DNA from: Rosellinia necatrix
Lineage: Eukaryota > Ascomycota > Sordariomycetes > Xylariales > Xylariaceae
Direction of reading: 5' to 3'
Assembly (NCBI GenBank): GCA_021209875.1
Contig: JAGYVD010000008.1
Span: 3,347,501 to 3,411,500, forward strand
DNA length: 64,000 bases
Shown one piece after another: positions 24,197 to 35,362 of this stretch (its first letter is position 1; every line of letters starts with the position of its first letter). Both the position numbers and the translations under genes were made by a program. The notes under the pieces were generated by a model. It saw only the letters and a program-made list of their open reading frames with translations, did not search any database and had not been told where the DNA came from.

Positions 24197-26389
24197 TCAC
24201 GAATCCGACTCACAGACGCGCCCTTGCGTCGGGGTGCCCCCTTCCTCCCCCTCCTCCTCCTCTAGCTCCGCTGCAAGGGTACCCTCGGCAATATCCTCGC
24301 CGTCCAGGGCGTCCGTGACCCATCTGACCCTCCCCGCCCTGGCCGCGCGGACCTCCAGCTCCATCTTCATCTGCTGCACCACGCACACCACCTGCCCCGC
24401 GGCCACCTCGTCGCCCTCCTCCACCGCCACCTCGACCAGCCGGCCGGGGAACGGCACCACGACGTGCAGCGGGTTGCCGGCGTCGCCGCGGCGGTGCCTC
24501 CCCGCCGCCGTGACCGCGCCCGACGACGCGCTGCTGCTCGTCGCCTCGAGCGCGAGGGTCCGCGGCCCCTCGGGTCCCGGGCGCGTGTACTCGATGTCGG
24601 CTTTGAACGAGGAGGGCAAGTCGTTGCGGAGCACGCGCGCCAGCTTGATGTGATGGGTCTCCTCGGTCCCTTGCGACCCGAGTTTGAGCGCCCACGCGTC
24701 GCCCTTGCGTAGCATTATCCCCGAGCTGGAATTGGCTGTCAGCGACGGCGCGGATTTCCCCTCCTCCTCGGCGGGCGGGGATGTTGTCTGTTGCTGGTTG
24801 GCGATTTTGCGAGATATCTTCATTCCCGACGCGAGGAGACTGCTCGTATGCCTTTCCAGCCATGATGTATCGCATAGCGACGTTTCGAAGTCTTGGTGCG
24901 CTATTATCGCGCGCAGCATATCCAAGTTGGTTTTTACGCCCTCAATCCAGGTATCCTCGAGCGCTCGTCTGCACTTGGACAACGCTATTTGTTGACTGTC
25001 GCCAGTGACGATGATCTTAGCGAGCAAGCTGTCGTAGTCGGCACCGACCACGGTTGTCCGACGATGGTCAAGATGGGTGTCGACTCTCACCCCGTGGCCG
25101 GTTGGTAGGGAAAAGCCCTTGACCCGGCCGATGCTCAACGTCCAGTCTTTTTGGACATTCTCGGCGGTAAGTCGTAGTTGAATAGATTGTAGGGGGGGTG
25201 TTCGCATTACATCCGCCGAAACATGTCGTAGGCTGGTGTCTGCGAGTGCCGCACCTTGCGCAATCTCCAATTGTATCTTAACCAAATCGACGTGGGTAAT
25301 GCATTCGGTGACGGTATGCTCTACTTGGAGTCGTGGGTTCACCTCGAGGAAAAAGAACTCGCCTCGATCCGCGTTCGCGAGAAACTCAAAGGTGCCAAGA
25401 GAGAGATACCTGATGGAACGCGCCATCCGCATGGCTGCCTCGATGATTCGGCCAACGAAGGCGCGGTCCATGATGGTGCTTGGAGCTTGTTCCACGATCT
25501 TCTGGTACCGCCGCTGAATGCTGCACTCTCTTTCCCAGAGGCTGAATGAACCTAACAGTCAGCGATTGAATTTCCATGAAGGAGTGGGATGGGTCGACGT
25601 CGGGGGTCGAACATAGGCTCTAGGGGTGGAATAGAAGGATGGGAGGAGCGTACTGGCGAACTTGGCCAAACCCATCACCAATAATCTGTACCTCGATGTG
25701 TCGGAAACCATCCACTGCGGCCTTCTCGGCGAACACCTGGCGGGATGGGCTCTCCGCAATAGCACGCTTCATGGCGTTTTCCAGATCAGATTCTTGTCGC
25801 ACTAGGCGGATACCTTTCCCGCCACCTCCATCCACTGCCTTGAGCATGATCGGGAGGCCGATCGTCCTCGCGAAGTGCAAGACCTGTTCTGCGCTAGCGG
25901 TGGGCTTGTCCATGGCCGGGAGGGTAGGGACATTGCATTGTTGGGCCAACAACTTCGCGGCGAGCTTGTCGCCGGTCTTACCGAGGACATCCCATCCCGG
26001 GCCGATCACGATGGCTCCGGCGTCATTCCACATGCGTTCCGCGAACTCGGCCGACTCGGACAAGAAGCCGTAACCCGGGTGAACGGCATCAATAGCATGT
26101 CGCTTTGCCAATTCGATGAGGGCCGAGATGTCCAAGTAGGTGGCAGGGGAAGGGATTGGCAGGGCGTGAGCGGCGCCCAAAGCGTGACTCGTGTCGCCGG
26201 AAGTGGTGAGGGCGAATGTGTCCATTGGGAGCTCTCGTGCACAGTCGATGATACGCTTCGCTATCTCGCCCCTGTATATCTGCCCATTCAGCCAACATTC
26301 TAACGGACTTTAAGCTCATGCGACAACATTCCGTACCTATTCGCGACGAGAAGCCTTTTTATCGGTCTTCGTGGAGGAGGAGCATCCAT
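24197..26389 (-). CDS. Acyl-CoA carboxylase alpha subunit (biotin carboxylase + biotin carrier)
   Basis: Exons 26389-26337, 26271-25654 and 25541-24197 close to 671 aa. Domain order is: biotin carboxylase N-domain (RLLVANRGEIA, residues 13-23), ATP-grasp with Gly-rich loop 166-171 (VDGGGGKG), the catalytic EVNPRLQVEHTVTE motif, the carboxylase C-domain, a linker rich in Ser and Glu, and a C-terminal biotinyl domain with Lys616 in MKM. The residue before MKM is Gln (QQMKM) where Ala is usual. It should carboxylate biotin with ATP and bicarbonate and pass the carboxyl to the partner encoded divergently at 27018. The layout is that of methylcrotonyl-, propionyl- or geranyl-CoA carboxylases; the substrate cannot be told from this subunit. 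No mitochondrial presequence is evident (MDAPPPRRPIKR), so the location is uncertain. Confidence 0.92.
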
Positions 26390-27017
26390 GTCTTATGTGG
26401 TCATGATGTCTTCGCGAATAAAACTATGAGGCCAACTGACTAGATGAGATCGATTACGAAACAATTGTCTCCATGTCGAAGCTAACGTTCGAAGCTATGT
26501 GCCTAGATAATGCCTGGGGAAGGCATTCTCCTAATTTGGGGTCCAGTACACAGCACAGCACATACATGCTAGCCTATATAGTGATCCTGGAGACCGCGGC
26601 AGTGTGGGGATAGCTAAAAGTTACCGAGGCCTCTGAGGTCTTAGACATCGAGATACCCCGAGCACTTCACCGATCCTTTCTCACAACTCACCTCAGGCCC
26701 TCAGGTTTATCGGCCTAGACTTGAATTCATTTTGGCCAATGGAAAAAGGGCCGCATCATCCTAGATTATATTACTCTCGTCAATCCATGATTATGCCAAT
26801 GAGAAGCAGTTGCAGTTTATATGACTTGTAAACAAACTTGGAGTGGGGGCACCAACTGATCGTCTAAGAACGCGCTACTCGGGCGTGGTCTAGTGAGCCA
26901 TTGTCCAGGCGCATGGGCCGTCGATAGCGACAATCGAGATGGCGTCCGACGAGGACAGCGCGTCGCAAAAAGCGCGTGAGCGTGTGCAACAAGTCACATC
27001 CCACATCGCCCCGCCGG
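26390..27017. promoter_or_regulatory. Shared divergent promoter of the carboxylase pair
   Basis: About 0.63 kb separates the two start codons of the alpha and beta subunits. No element was identified with certainty. The arrangement predicts co-regulation of the two subunits. Confidence 0.55.
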
Positions 27018-29027
27018 ATGGCGGGCGCATCGTCCGGGCCACCCCCCACCGGCCGACGACGGAAGAAGACAAAGCAGCAGGCCGCCGGTCTGCCGGCGGA
27101 CTACTCGGATCGCCTCGGCCAGATCGCGGCGCTCGAGGCGCTCGCGCGCACGCCCGACATCCACCACCGGGGCTACGCGCGGCAGAAGCAGGCCGGCAAG
27201 CTGTGGGTGCGCGAGCGCGTCGAGGCGCTGCTGGACGCGGGGAGCCTGCGCGAGGTCGGCAGCGTGGCGGGCGAGGCGGCGTGGGGCCGGGCGGCGGGGG
27301 CGGACGGCGTCGAGCGCGAGGTCGTGGCCGGCTTCACGCCGAGCAACAGCGTGCAGGGGCACGGGCGGGTCGGCGGGCGCCGCGTCGTGTTCACGGCCGA
27401 CGACTACACCCTGCGCGCGGGCCACGCCGACGGCGCGCTGTGGGAGAAGACGCTGTACGTCGAGAAGCTCGCCCTCGCGCTGCGCCTGCCCATCGTCAAG
27501 CTCGTCGACGGCTCCTCCGGCGGCGGCAGCGTCACCACCATCCGCAAGCAAGGCTTCTCCTACATCCCCCCCGCTGCCCGCCTTCGAGCACGTCGTCGCC
27601 CAGCTGAACCTCGGCATCCCCAACCTCGGCGCCGTCCTCGGGCCCGCCATCGGCCTCGGCGCCGCGCGCGTCACGGCCTGTCACTTCAGCGTCATGGCCG
27701 CCGACGTCGGGTCGCTGTTCAACGCAGGGCCTCAGGTGGTCAAAGGCGCGACGTTCGAGGAAGGGCTGACTATGGCTGAGTTGGGTGGCCCTGATAGTAA
27801 GTTAGACTTGAATCTTGTTCGTGTTTTTCACATGCAATCAACACAATGAAGGGCTCGCCGGATAATCACCTCTGAGCTTATGCTATGTAGATCCCTCTAA
27901 CGCTGTATGCCAGTGCATTGCCGCAACGGCACCATAGACAACATGGCTCGCGATGAGTACGACGCATTCGACCAGATCCGTCGTGTCCTCGGCTACCTGC
28001 CCAACTCGGGCCTCTCTGCCCCGCCGGTGCTCAAGAGCGGTGATGCCCCCGATCGACGAGAAGAGGCGCTTCGCAGCTTAATACCGCGGCGCAAAGAGCG
28101 CATGTACGATCCGCGGCGGGTCATCACCCTAGTCGTAGACGAACGCTCGTTCTTCGAGATCGGCGCCCTCTGGGGTACTACGGCCATCGTGGGTCTTGCG
28201 CGCCTCGACGGTCACCCCATCGGCATCATCTCAAATAACTGCGAAAGTCATAGTATGAGCTCCCGGTTTCACTACTTTCATTCTAGGGGTGGATTGTTTT
28301 ATTCCTATAGAAAACTTCAGACACCCGGGTTTCCTAACCATCGGCTTCAGCCATATCAGGGAATTGCTGACATGCCTCGTTTTTAAACAGCCGGGGGCGC
28401 CCTCGACGCGCTGGGCTCGCAAAAGCTCACGAAGCACCTCAAGCTCTGCGACGTGATGAACCTGCCCGTGCTGCAGTTCGTCGACGTGCCGGGGTACGCC
28501 GTCGGCACGGCGGCCGAGCGGTCCGCGACGATGCGGCACGGCGTCAACCTCGCCATGGCCTACTACACCACCACCGTGCCCGTGTTCAGCGTCGTCACGC
28601 GGCGCGCCTACGGCGTCGCCGGCGGCGTCATGCTCGACTGCCGCGACCCGCGCATGCGCGTCGCCTGGCCGAGCGGCGACTGGGGCTCCCTGCCGCTCAA
28701 GGGCGGCATCGAGGTCGGCCACTCGTTCGAGCTCAAGGAGGCCGTGAAGAAGGGCGGCCAGAAGCTCGCCGATGAGCTGTATGCGAAGCTGGAGGCCGAG
28801 TACAACATGCTCAGTACGTCGCTCCATGGCATTAAGGAACGCTTGCTAACCGCGGTCGCCTAGTGAATCCGGTGAGGACGGCGAATGCGTTCGGCGTCGA
28901 GCAGATTATCGACCCCGCTGACACACGTTCTATCGTCTGTAATTGGATTTCGCATGTGTACGAGGAGCTCATGGGGGAGAGGTTGGCGAAGAGAAGAGCT
29001 GGCACACTTCATGCATCGTTTGCCTGA
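27018..29027 (+). CDS. Acyl-CoA carboxylase beta subunit (carboxyltransferase), with a 1-nt frameshift
   Basis: Exons 27018-27796, 27914-28246, 28391-28813 and 28864-29027; the introns use GTAAGT, GTCATA and GTACGT donors. With one base ignored, the product is about 565 aa, normal for the family. The carboxyltransferase N-domain (GQIAALEALARTP, then ADDYTLRAGHADGALWEKT and KLVDGSSGGGSV) and C-domain (FVDVPGYAVGT, AGGVMLDCRDPR, NPVRTANAFGVEQIIDP) are both present. The frame breaks in a run of seven C at 27566-27572; six C would restore a match to the family. An alternative start at 26939 lies in another frame and would need a second indel in a C6 run. The partner is the divergent alpha subunit. 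Whether the break is real or a sequencing error cannot be told here. Confidence 0.88.
27566..27572 (+). other. Homopolymer C7 frameshift in carboxyltransferase
   Basis: Upstream of this run the family match is in one frame (QGFSYIPP); immediately after it the match continues in the next frame (LPAFEHVVAQLNLGIPNLG). No splice sites explain the switch. One C too many is the simplest explanation. Confidence 0.85.
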
Positions 29028-29315
29028 GTCGTGTATTGCTTCACTAACCCGATAGTCTCTATACGTGTTTACGCACCGGCGACAGACCCCGCGGTCTAGT
29101 GAGTTTGCGTCAATATCTCCGTGCTGCAGCTACGTGACGAGGATTTTGTAGTTCGGCATACGGGGGTAATGCATCTCTCCTCAGGGGGCTAACAGCGGCA
29201 TTGATAGACCTATATACGAACACTGACCTTGACTTTTAGCATCGGCCGCTTGCATCGTAATTATGAGGTTCTATGCAGCATTCTACAAAGTGGTCTATAG
29301 CCATTAACTCATAAA

Positions 29316-31048
29316 CTATGCCCGCAAGCTTTTTGCTCGCTCGGCCGCTCCCTTGCCAGCTTCTCTACCCATAATAACACCCATTGTCAGTCCGCTACCT
29401 CCCGGGTAGTTATTGAAAAATAGGCCTCCCAGGATTTCACCAGCACACCAGAGGCCTTCTATCGGTAAACAGGTGGCCTCGCTCAAAACCTCGGCCTTCG
29501 TTGTCGCGGCAAGGCCACCGAAGGTGAAGGTGATACCACATGTTACCTCTACGGCTTGGAATGGCCCTTGCTCCAGAGGCATCGCCCAGTTGCTCTTTGG
29601 AAGGGATAGACTTCGCGATATCCCTTGCGTCGACAGGCCATCTCTACTCGCCGGATCAAAGACCCGATTTGGTTGTTCCTCCTGAAAGCTCTTGCAAGCC
29701 CGGTTGTACTCTTGAATGGTGTCTAGGAATTGTTTCTTGTTTGCCAGTCCCTTCGTCGTAAGAATGTCTGTGAGGGCTTCAATCGAGTCCGCTCTTAGAA
29801 TCTTCGTCACATTGTCCCCGTATTCCTCTTCCCGAAGCCACTTCGAACCATTGGCGTCCCACACTTGGAATGCGATTCCCTGAGGCTGTTTTAGAATCTC
29901 CCGGCCAAACAGAGCATACGTGAAGTTTCGTAGGTCGAACCCCTCGTCCACAAACCTTCTACCCTCCGTATTCACCATGATGCCTAGTGGATAACCCGAT
30001 TTCGTATACTGGTTTGTCAAGACTCGGTCTCCCGAGTTCCGGGGCGAGTTGGCATCCCATGCAACAGAATGGCACCCCGAATAGTTGCCTCCCAACATTG
30101 CGCCGATAGCCTCCGCCATCCGATGCCCATCTCCCACGTTGCACTTGGTGCCTCGCACATGCGCGAGATCCCACCCTGGACCAAGATATTTCGCTCGGAG
30201 AGCCGGGGAAGCCTGAAACCCTCCGCATGCTAGGATCACACCGCCCCTGGCCGCGATAGTGCTAAACTTACCATCGCTATACACTTTAACGCCAAGAACG
30301 GCATTGGTGAGGGGGTCGGTAATTAGACCAGTAGCTGGGCAGCCGAATCGCACGGTCACGCCGCTTGTTTTCGCAAGTTCAAGGTGCCATTTGAACAGAC
30401 CCTTTCCCTGCCCTAGATGACTCAATTAGATGGTGCATAACATTGATGTCTGTGATATTACCAATCATATTCATGACCATGCCTCCCCAAAACTTGTATC
30501 TTCCCTCTGTCAAGAACGCCTGTCTTCTGAATGACAGCATAAACCGGGCCCCATTGTCCATTAACCACTGCACCGCTTCTCTCGATTTATCGACGAGCAG
30601 ATGAGCTAGGGCCGGGTCAGCGCGCCCTTTCGTCACCCGATTTATATCCTGCGACGCGATTAATCGGGGTCACGATCGAACAGCCGCCCTGCACCTACCT
30701 CATGGAAGTCTCTTTTTGTATACGGTGCCATCTCAATCCTGCCTACAAGTTCTTGCGGTAGGCCCTTTGTCCCATCGGGCTGGTAGAGGTAGGGTAACAA
30801 GTCGTCCAAGCCATCGAAACAACACCGATAAGCGGCTGCTGTGAAATACTGAGAGCGATCAGTCCCTACGCCGTGGCATGGGGCGGGCACCGGACCGAAA
30901 CACGTACCGTATTGCCTCCAGCATCATCAAGCGGTGCTTTCTCTATCAGAAGAACACGCGCCCCAGCTTGCGCTGCCGTCGTGGCCGCCGAAAATCCGGC
31001 GTTGCCACCGCCGACCACGACGACATCAAAAACCTCGCCAGACGCCAT
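29316..31048 (-). CDS. FAD-dependent tricarballylate dehydrogenase-like flavoprotein (TcuA family)
   Basis: Exons 31048-30908, 30848-30699, 30648-30462 and 30412-29316 close to 524 aa. The N-terminal FAD motif VVVGGGNAG is at residues 10-18. Other matches to TcuA-type proteins are GGNTYFTAAAYR, RVTKGRADP, YKFWGG, YLGPGWDLAHVRGT, FVDEGFDLRNFTYA, the CGITFTFGG motif, and the C-terminal GGLFFNNYPGGSGLT. The family belongs to the FAD-binding succinate dehydrogenase/fumarate reductase superfamily; bacterial TcuA oxidises tricarballylate to cis-aconitate. No targeting signal is visible. It is divergently arranged with the transporter at 31831 and follows the carboxylase genes, which together suggest a tri- or dicarboxylate pathway. 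The TcuB electron-transfer partner of bacteria is not in the window. The substrate is inferred from family only. Confidence 0.88.
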
Positions 31049-31830
31049 ATCGTATCTTTCACGATCGCTGTGTATCTAAAGACACCCCGTCCCTTTCAAT
31101 ATGCCTCGTCTCGCGTGTTGACGCTACAGATCAAGCTTCGGACATAATGAATACCACCGAAACTGTTGTTCCCGGTCGCCGGTTTTCGGGAGCGCTGCTG
31201 CCAGTCCCCCAATTTACCCCTCCTACCACGTAGTAGAGCACCTGATCACCCTTGATCTCCAGCGGCAGCAGACGAAGTGTTACGCAGACGAGGGGCTCGG
31301 GATGAACACCCATCCCCTACCCAAGCTTCTAGCAACTGGTACCGAGAAGCTTATCTCGTTTATTCCCCTGGATCCCCCAAAAACCCCGCATTCAGGACCT
31401 TTTTGCTCCATGGCCGAAACATTGCTCGCGGGGGGATAACAAACGGAAGCGATCCTACCGGTCAGCAAGACGTAAGACCTCCAAGTGAATACGACACTCT
31501 ACCACTATTATGCAGTAACATATGCATCACGCGTGCGCACGCATACATGCATACATACGTGTAAAAACATTAGCATCACGTATGACCTTTCTCCGCGCTG
31601 TTTCGCGCTGTTGGAGCATAGCAGCTGTGAATCATCGATAAGCCGACTGCCCCCGTGTCAGGCGGTATAATAGAAGTGTATACAGAGGCGCCTGGTTTGG
31701 TGATAATCCATTCATCACCTCTTTTATTACAGTTTACGTTTAGAATACTGCCTTTTTTTTTTTTTTTTGCATTGGCAGCCTTCTAGTTTTCGTATACCAG
31801 TCATTCATTGACCTGATCGACACAGACAAG
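31049..31830. promoter_or_regulatory. Shared divergent promoter of flavoprotein and transporter
   Basis: About 0.78 kb between the two start codons. It contains a T16 tract (31753-31768) about 60 nt upstream of the transporter ATG. A poly(dA:dT) tract in this position is a common fungal promoter element that keeps nucleosomes away. Confidence 0.55.
31753..31768 (+). repeat. T16 tract in the divergent promoter
   Basis: Sixteen consecutive T flanked by CTGCC and GCATTGG. Confidence 0.9.
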
Positions 31831-33446
31831 ATGATGAAAGACAGTACCGAGGGAGAAGGGGGTGCAGGAGCAGAGCGCCTCATCACAGATCCGAGAATGG
31901 GCGAGCTACCCACGCCCGAAGAAGAAAAAGCGGTGATAAAAAGGCTTGATTGGCGACTCATGCCAATGATCTTCACCATTTACTCCCTGTCGGTGCTCGA
32001 TCGGTCGAACCTCGGGAACGCGCATGTCGCCGGCCTTGATGAGAGCATCGGGCTCTCAGGCGATCAGTATTCCACGCTCGGCACTTTCTTCTATGTCACA
32101 TGTGAGTCCCCCGGGGCACGGTACGCTGCCTGTTCGACATCCTTAACATTCGTCATTAGATATCATCTTCCAGAGCGCCGCTGCTGGCTGGAAGCACTTC
32201 CCCGCGCATGTTTGGGTTACGTTCATCGTCTGTGCTTTCGCTACCATCTCATCGTTGCAGGCAGCTGCTCAGAACTATGCTGGGTTAGTCCCCTACTTAC
32301 AATCTACAAAGGAAGCTATGCGGAGTCAGTGAGCTGTGACGGCTGACGTATCCAACAGCCTGGTGGTGCTTCGCCTCCTTCTCGGGGCAACCGAGGCAAT
32401 GTACGCCGGGGTCCCGATCTACTTGTCATTCTTCTACCCGCGAGATAAGGTCGGCTTTCGTCAAGGGATATTCCTCTCTGGTTCTGCGCTGGCGAACGCA
32501 TACGGCGGCGCGCTCGGCTACGCCATCACCCAGATCAAAGGCCACATTGAGCCATGGAGGATCCTGTTCCTCATTGAAGGGTTGCCTACATTCATCATGG
32601 CGGCAGTAGCATGGTTTTGCTTCCCTGATGACATCGAGAGCGCTAAGTTCCTCTCCGACCGCGAGAAACAAGTCGTCAAGCACATGGTTAGTCGCGATCA
32701 AACTGCCGATGTCGTGGACCACACTGGTCTTAGGGTCAGAGACTTCTTGGCGGCCTTCAAGGATTGGAAGAGTAAGCTGCTGTCTTATAATTACGATTTG
32801 AGTCTCTAGCTAAACGATTCTGTCAGGTTATCTAACCGGGGTGATGTACTTCGGCTGCAACGTCTCTTTCGCCTCCCTGCCTCTCTTCGTACCAGCCATC
32901 ATCTCCGAGATTGGGCCACCCACACGAATTCAGGCGAACGGGCTCTCTGCACCGCCGTACCTCCTAACATTTATCTTCATTATCATATTTTCTTTCATAT
33001 CAGATCGGGTGAGGATGAGAGGACCGTTCGTCTGCTTCTTCAGTATCGTGGCGGCAATCGGGTTCCTCCTACTCGCGACCACGGAGGCGGCGGCACCCCG
33101 ATATCTCGGCGTCTACCTCGCCATCACGATATTCGTCAGCGTCGCCATCCTCATCCCATGGGTCTCCAATACGCACAACACGGAGAGCAAGAGGGCCGGC
33201 GGGTTCGCCATCTTCGCTACCTTCGGCCAGGCCGGACCCCTGGTTGGTACAAACATTTTCCCGTCAAGCGAGGCTCCATACTACCGCAAAGGGTCTTGGG
33301 TTTCTTTTTCTTTCTGTCTACTGGTTGCCATGACATCTGCGGTTTTTTCTTTTTTGTTACATCGCGAAAACTGCAAGTTGAATAAGGCCCAACTCGACGA
33401 GGGGGGGGAAGGAATGTGCCCAAGCCGGTTCCGTTATGTGATATAA
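31831..33446 (+). CDS. MFS transporter, anion:cation symporter (Dal5-like) family
   Basis: Exons 31831-32101, 32160-32283, 32359-32771 and 32827-33446 close to 475 aa. A charged N-terminus is followed by KRLDWRLMPMIFTIYSLSVL and the DRSNLGNAHVAGL motif typical of the ACS/allantoate permease group. Further membrane segments can be read at VWVTFIVCAFATISSLQA, LVVLRLLLGATEAMYAG, YLLTFIFIIIFSFISDR and SFCLLVAMTSAVFSFLL; the protein ends in the FRYVI motif usual for the family. Two in-frame ATGs start the gene; the first is used. It should sit in the plasma membrane and import an organic anion with protons. It shares a promoter region with the TcuA-like flavoprotein, so a carboxylate substrate is likely. 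Convergent with the DUF2235 gene, 169 nt apart. Confidence 0.88.
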
Positions 33447-33615
33447 AATTTCGATAGGAGCTCTATGATTATACTTTAGTAGTACAGTATTGAGGGGAAT
33501 CTCGAAGGTTGGAAAGCAAGCCCATTCACGAGTACCTGGCCAGCCCAGCCTGGCCTAGGTACGAGGTAGTGTCGGTTACCAGATGGCGCCTATCTAGGCA
33601 CTTGACCAAGATCCT

Positions 33616-35362
33616 TCACCGTTGCTGTGAACCCTTTGAGGTCTCTTGATATGACTCCCGCTGCTTATACATGAGACTCGGGGCTAGGCAGTTATCTTCG
33701 AGAATCAATCCTTCTCGCAAGACAAGAGCAAATTGACCACGACTGTCATCAGATATCTCTCGTGGGTTGTGCACCAAAGCATGTACCCTAAGGGCAAATC
33801 TGCTTCTGTCGGTCTCAAATTGCGGAAGTCCTCCTGTAGACCAGGTTCTCAGAATTGTGTATTCATAGCTGCCGGTCCCCCCGATCTCTTCCTCGACAAG
33901 TAATTTCTCATTGTGTCGCCAATACACGCGATCCGCGTTTGCCGATGTATGCCATTTTCTCAGGCGTCTGCATATTCCTGGTTCGTGGACCATGGATAAT
34001 CGGACAGTACAGTGAATGGATGTTTCAATGTCAATAAGGGAATTGCGATGGCGGATGCCCATGTCTAATTTTCGACAGGTACGGCCCAGGAACCACCATA
34101 GCGGCGATGATTTCGTAGTACGACCTATGTGGCGTTATTATGACGGACATATTCTCTATTGACCCCCCTTCGACGGCTGTAACAGGGGCTCACCAGTGCT
34201 TGAACGACTCAATAGCATTGAGTTCTGTCTTAATCGGCCGAGATAAACATTTTTATCGACATCCCATTCTAGAAATCGATGCCGGAGATGTTTTTCAATC
34301 TCCTCTTGGGCAAACTTAACCCTAGTTCTGGCTTGCAGCTGTCCAATGATCCAAGTAAGTGTGACTGCTCCGAGAGCGGCGTCTCCGTTACCCCCCACGT
34401 CCGCATGCGAGCCCAGGAACCAGCATTGTTTAGTATAAGTTTCGGGGGATTCTTTTCTTGTCCAAATGCAGGGCTTGAATTGGGCTCTAGTCTCATCAAG
34501 CGCCAAAACTTGGAATGCGTTCTCGACAGCCTCAGGGATAGCGCTACCCACAAACGAGAACGGCCGGTTCCAGGGCCTCAGAACCCCCAGGCTGCTAACT
34601 ATATATATAACGCCTGAGTCAATGATGCCTACGTATGGTAGGTATTACGTGGGTTTTCAGAAACTCCAATTAGGAATAAGGAATTACCGATTAAAGTGGT
34701 TCATGTCCCCAATACACCTCAAAAGAAATAAGCATCGGCCACTCACCTGTATCCCAAACTACACAAGCTTTGATTTTCGCTTTCGTATTAAGTATGCTTT
34801 CCTTTTTGAACATACTAACATGGTCGTCAAGCATTTCTTGCGCCGATTGAAGATTCTGATTTGCCCAAACGGTAAACAAACCCTGTAAATAATACAAGTA
34901 GCGTTTATGAAGCAATCCCGTTTGACTGATAAATGAGGCAAGGCATTGGACAGTAAAGGCGCCCCGAGAAAAGCCGACGAGGATGATTTCGTCATTCTCG
35001 TGCTCAAAGCTATAATTATGCGACAAGAAGCTATAAGCGTTCCGGATCTTGGCCGATATTCCTATAATTCGTTAGCAGCGAGCATATTATCTCATAAAGA
35101 GCCAAGACATGCCCCTTCCTGTAGCGCCATCTATCACATGAGCCGGGAGGCTCGTCCTGTTTCCTACTCCGTTGTCATAATAGGAGATTTGAAGGTAACC
35201 ATCATCAGCAACGCCCTCGAGACATCGGGCAAGCGTTGCAACATTGGTTACGGGCCGCGTATTGTTCACGCTATCCTGCCACGTACCATCGCAAAAGACG
35301 AACAGCCTTTTCCGCACTGATCGGGCTTCGTCAGTAGCATTGGGGTCCTGCGTTTGCGACAT
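33616..35362 (-). CDS. DUF2235 alpha/beta-hydrolase (putative lipase)
   Basis: Exons 35362-35113, 35061-34747, 34598-34164 and 34064-33616 close to 482 aa. The first intron needs a GC donor (GCATGT) with a GCTAAC branch and TATAG acceptor, since only that restores DGATGRGISAKIRNAY. Hallmarks are KRLFVFCDGTWQDS near the start, YYDNGVGNRT, the nucleophile elbow GFSRGAF with Ser115, ACVVWDTV, and the C-terminal LGSHADVGG containing the Asp/His region. The family includes bacterial type VI Tle1 phospholipases and many fungal proteins of unknown role, often in multiples per genome. No signal peptide or membrane segment is seen. The third intron (GTCAAT donor) is the least certain junction. The substrate is unknown. 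Confidence 0.87.

Noticed and set aside
24210..24875. 221-codon Arg/Gly/Ala-rich frame overlapping the biotinyl domain
   Set aside because: It is a GC-rich shadow of the biotin carrier region in another frame.
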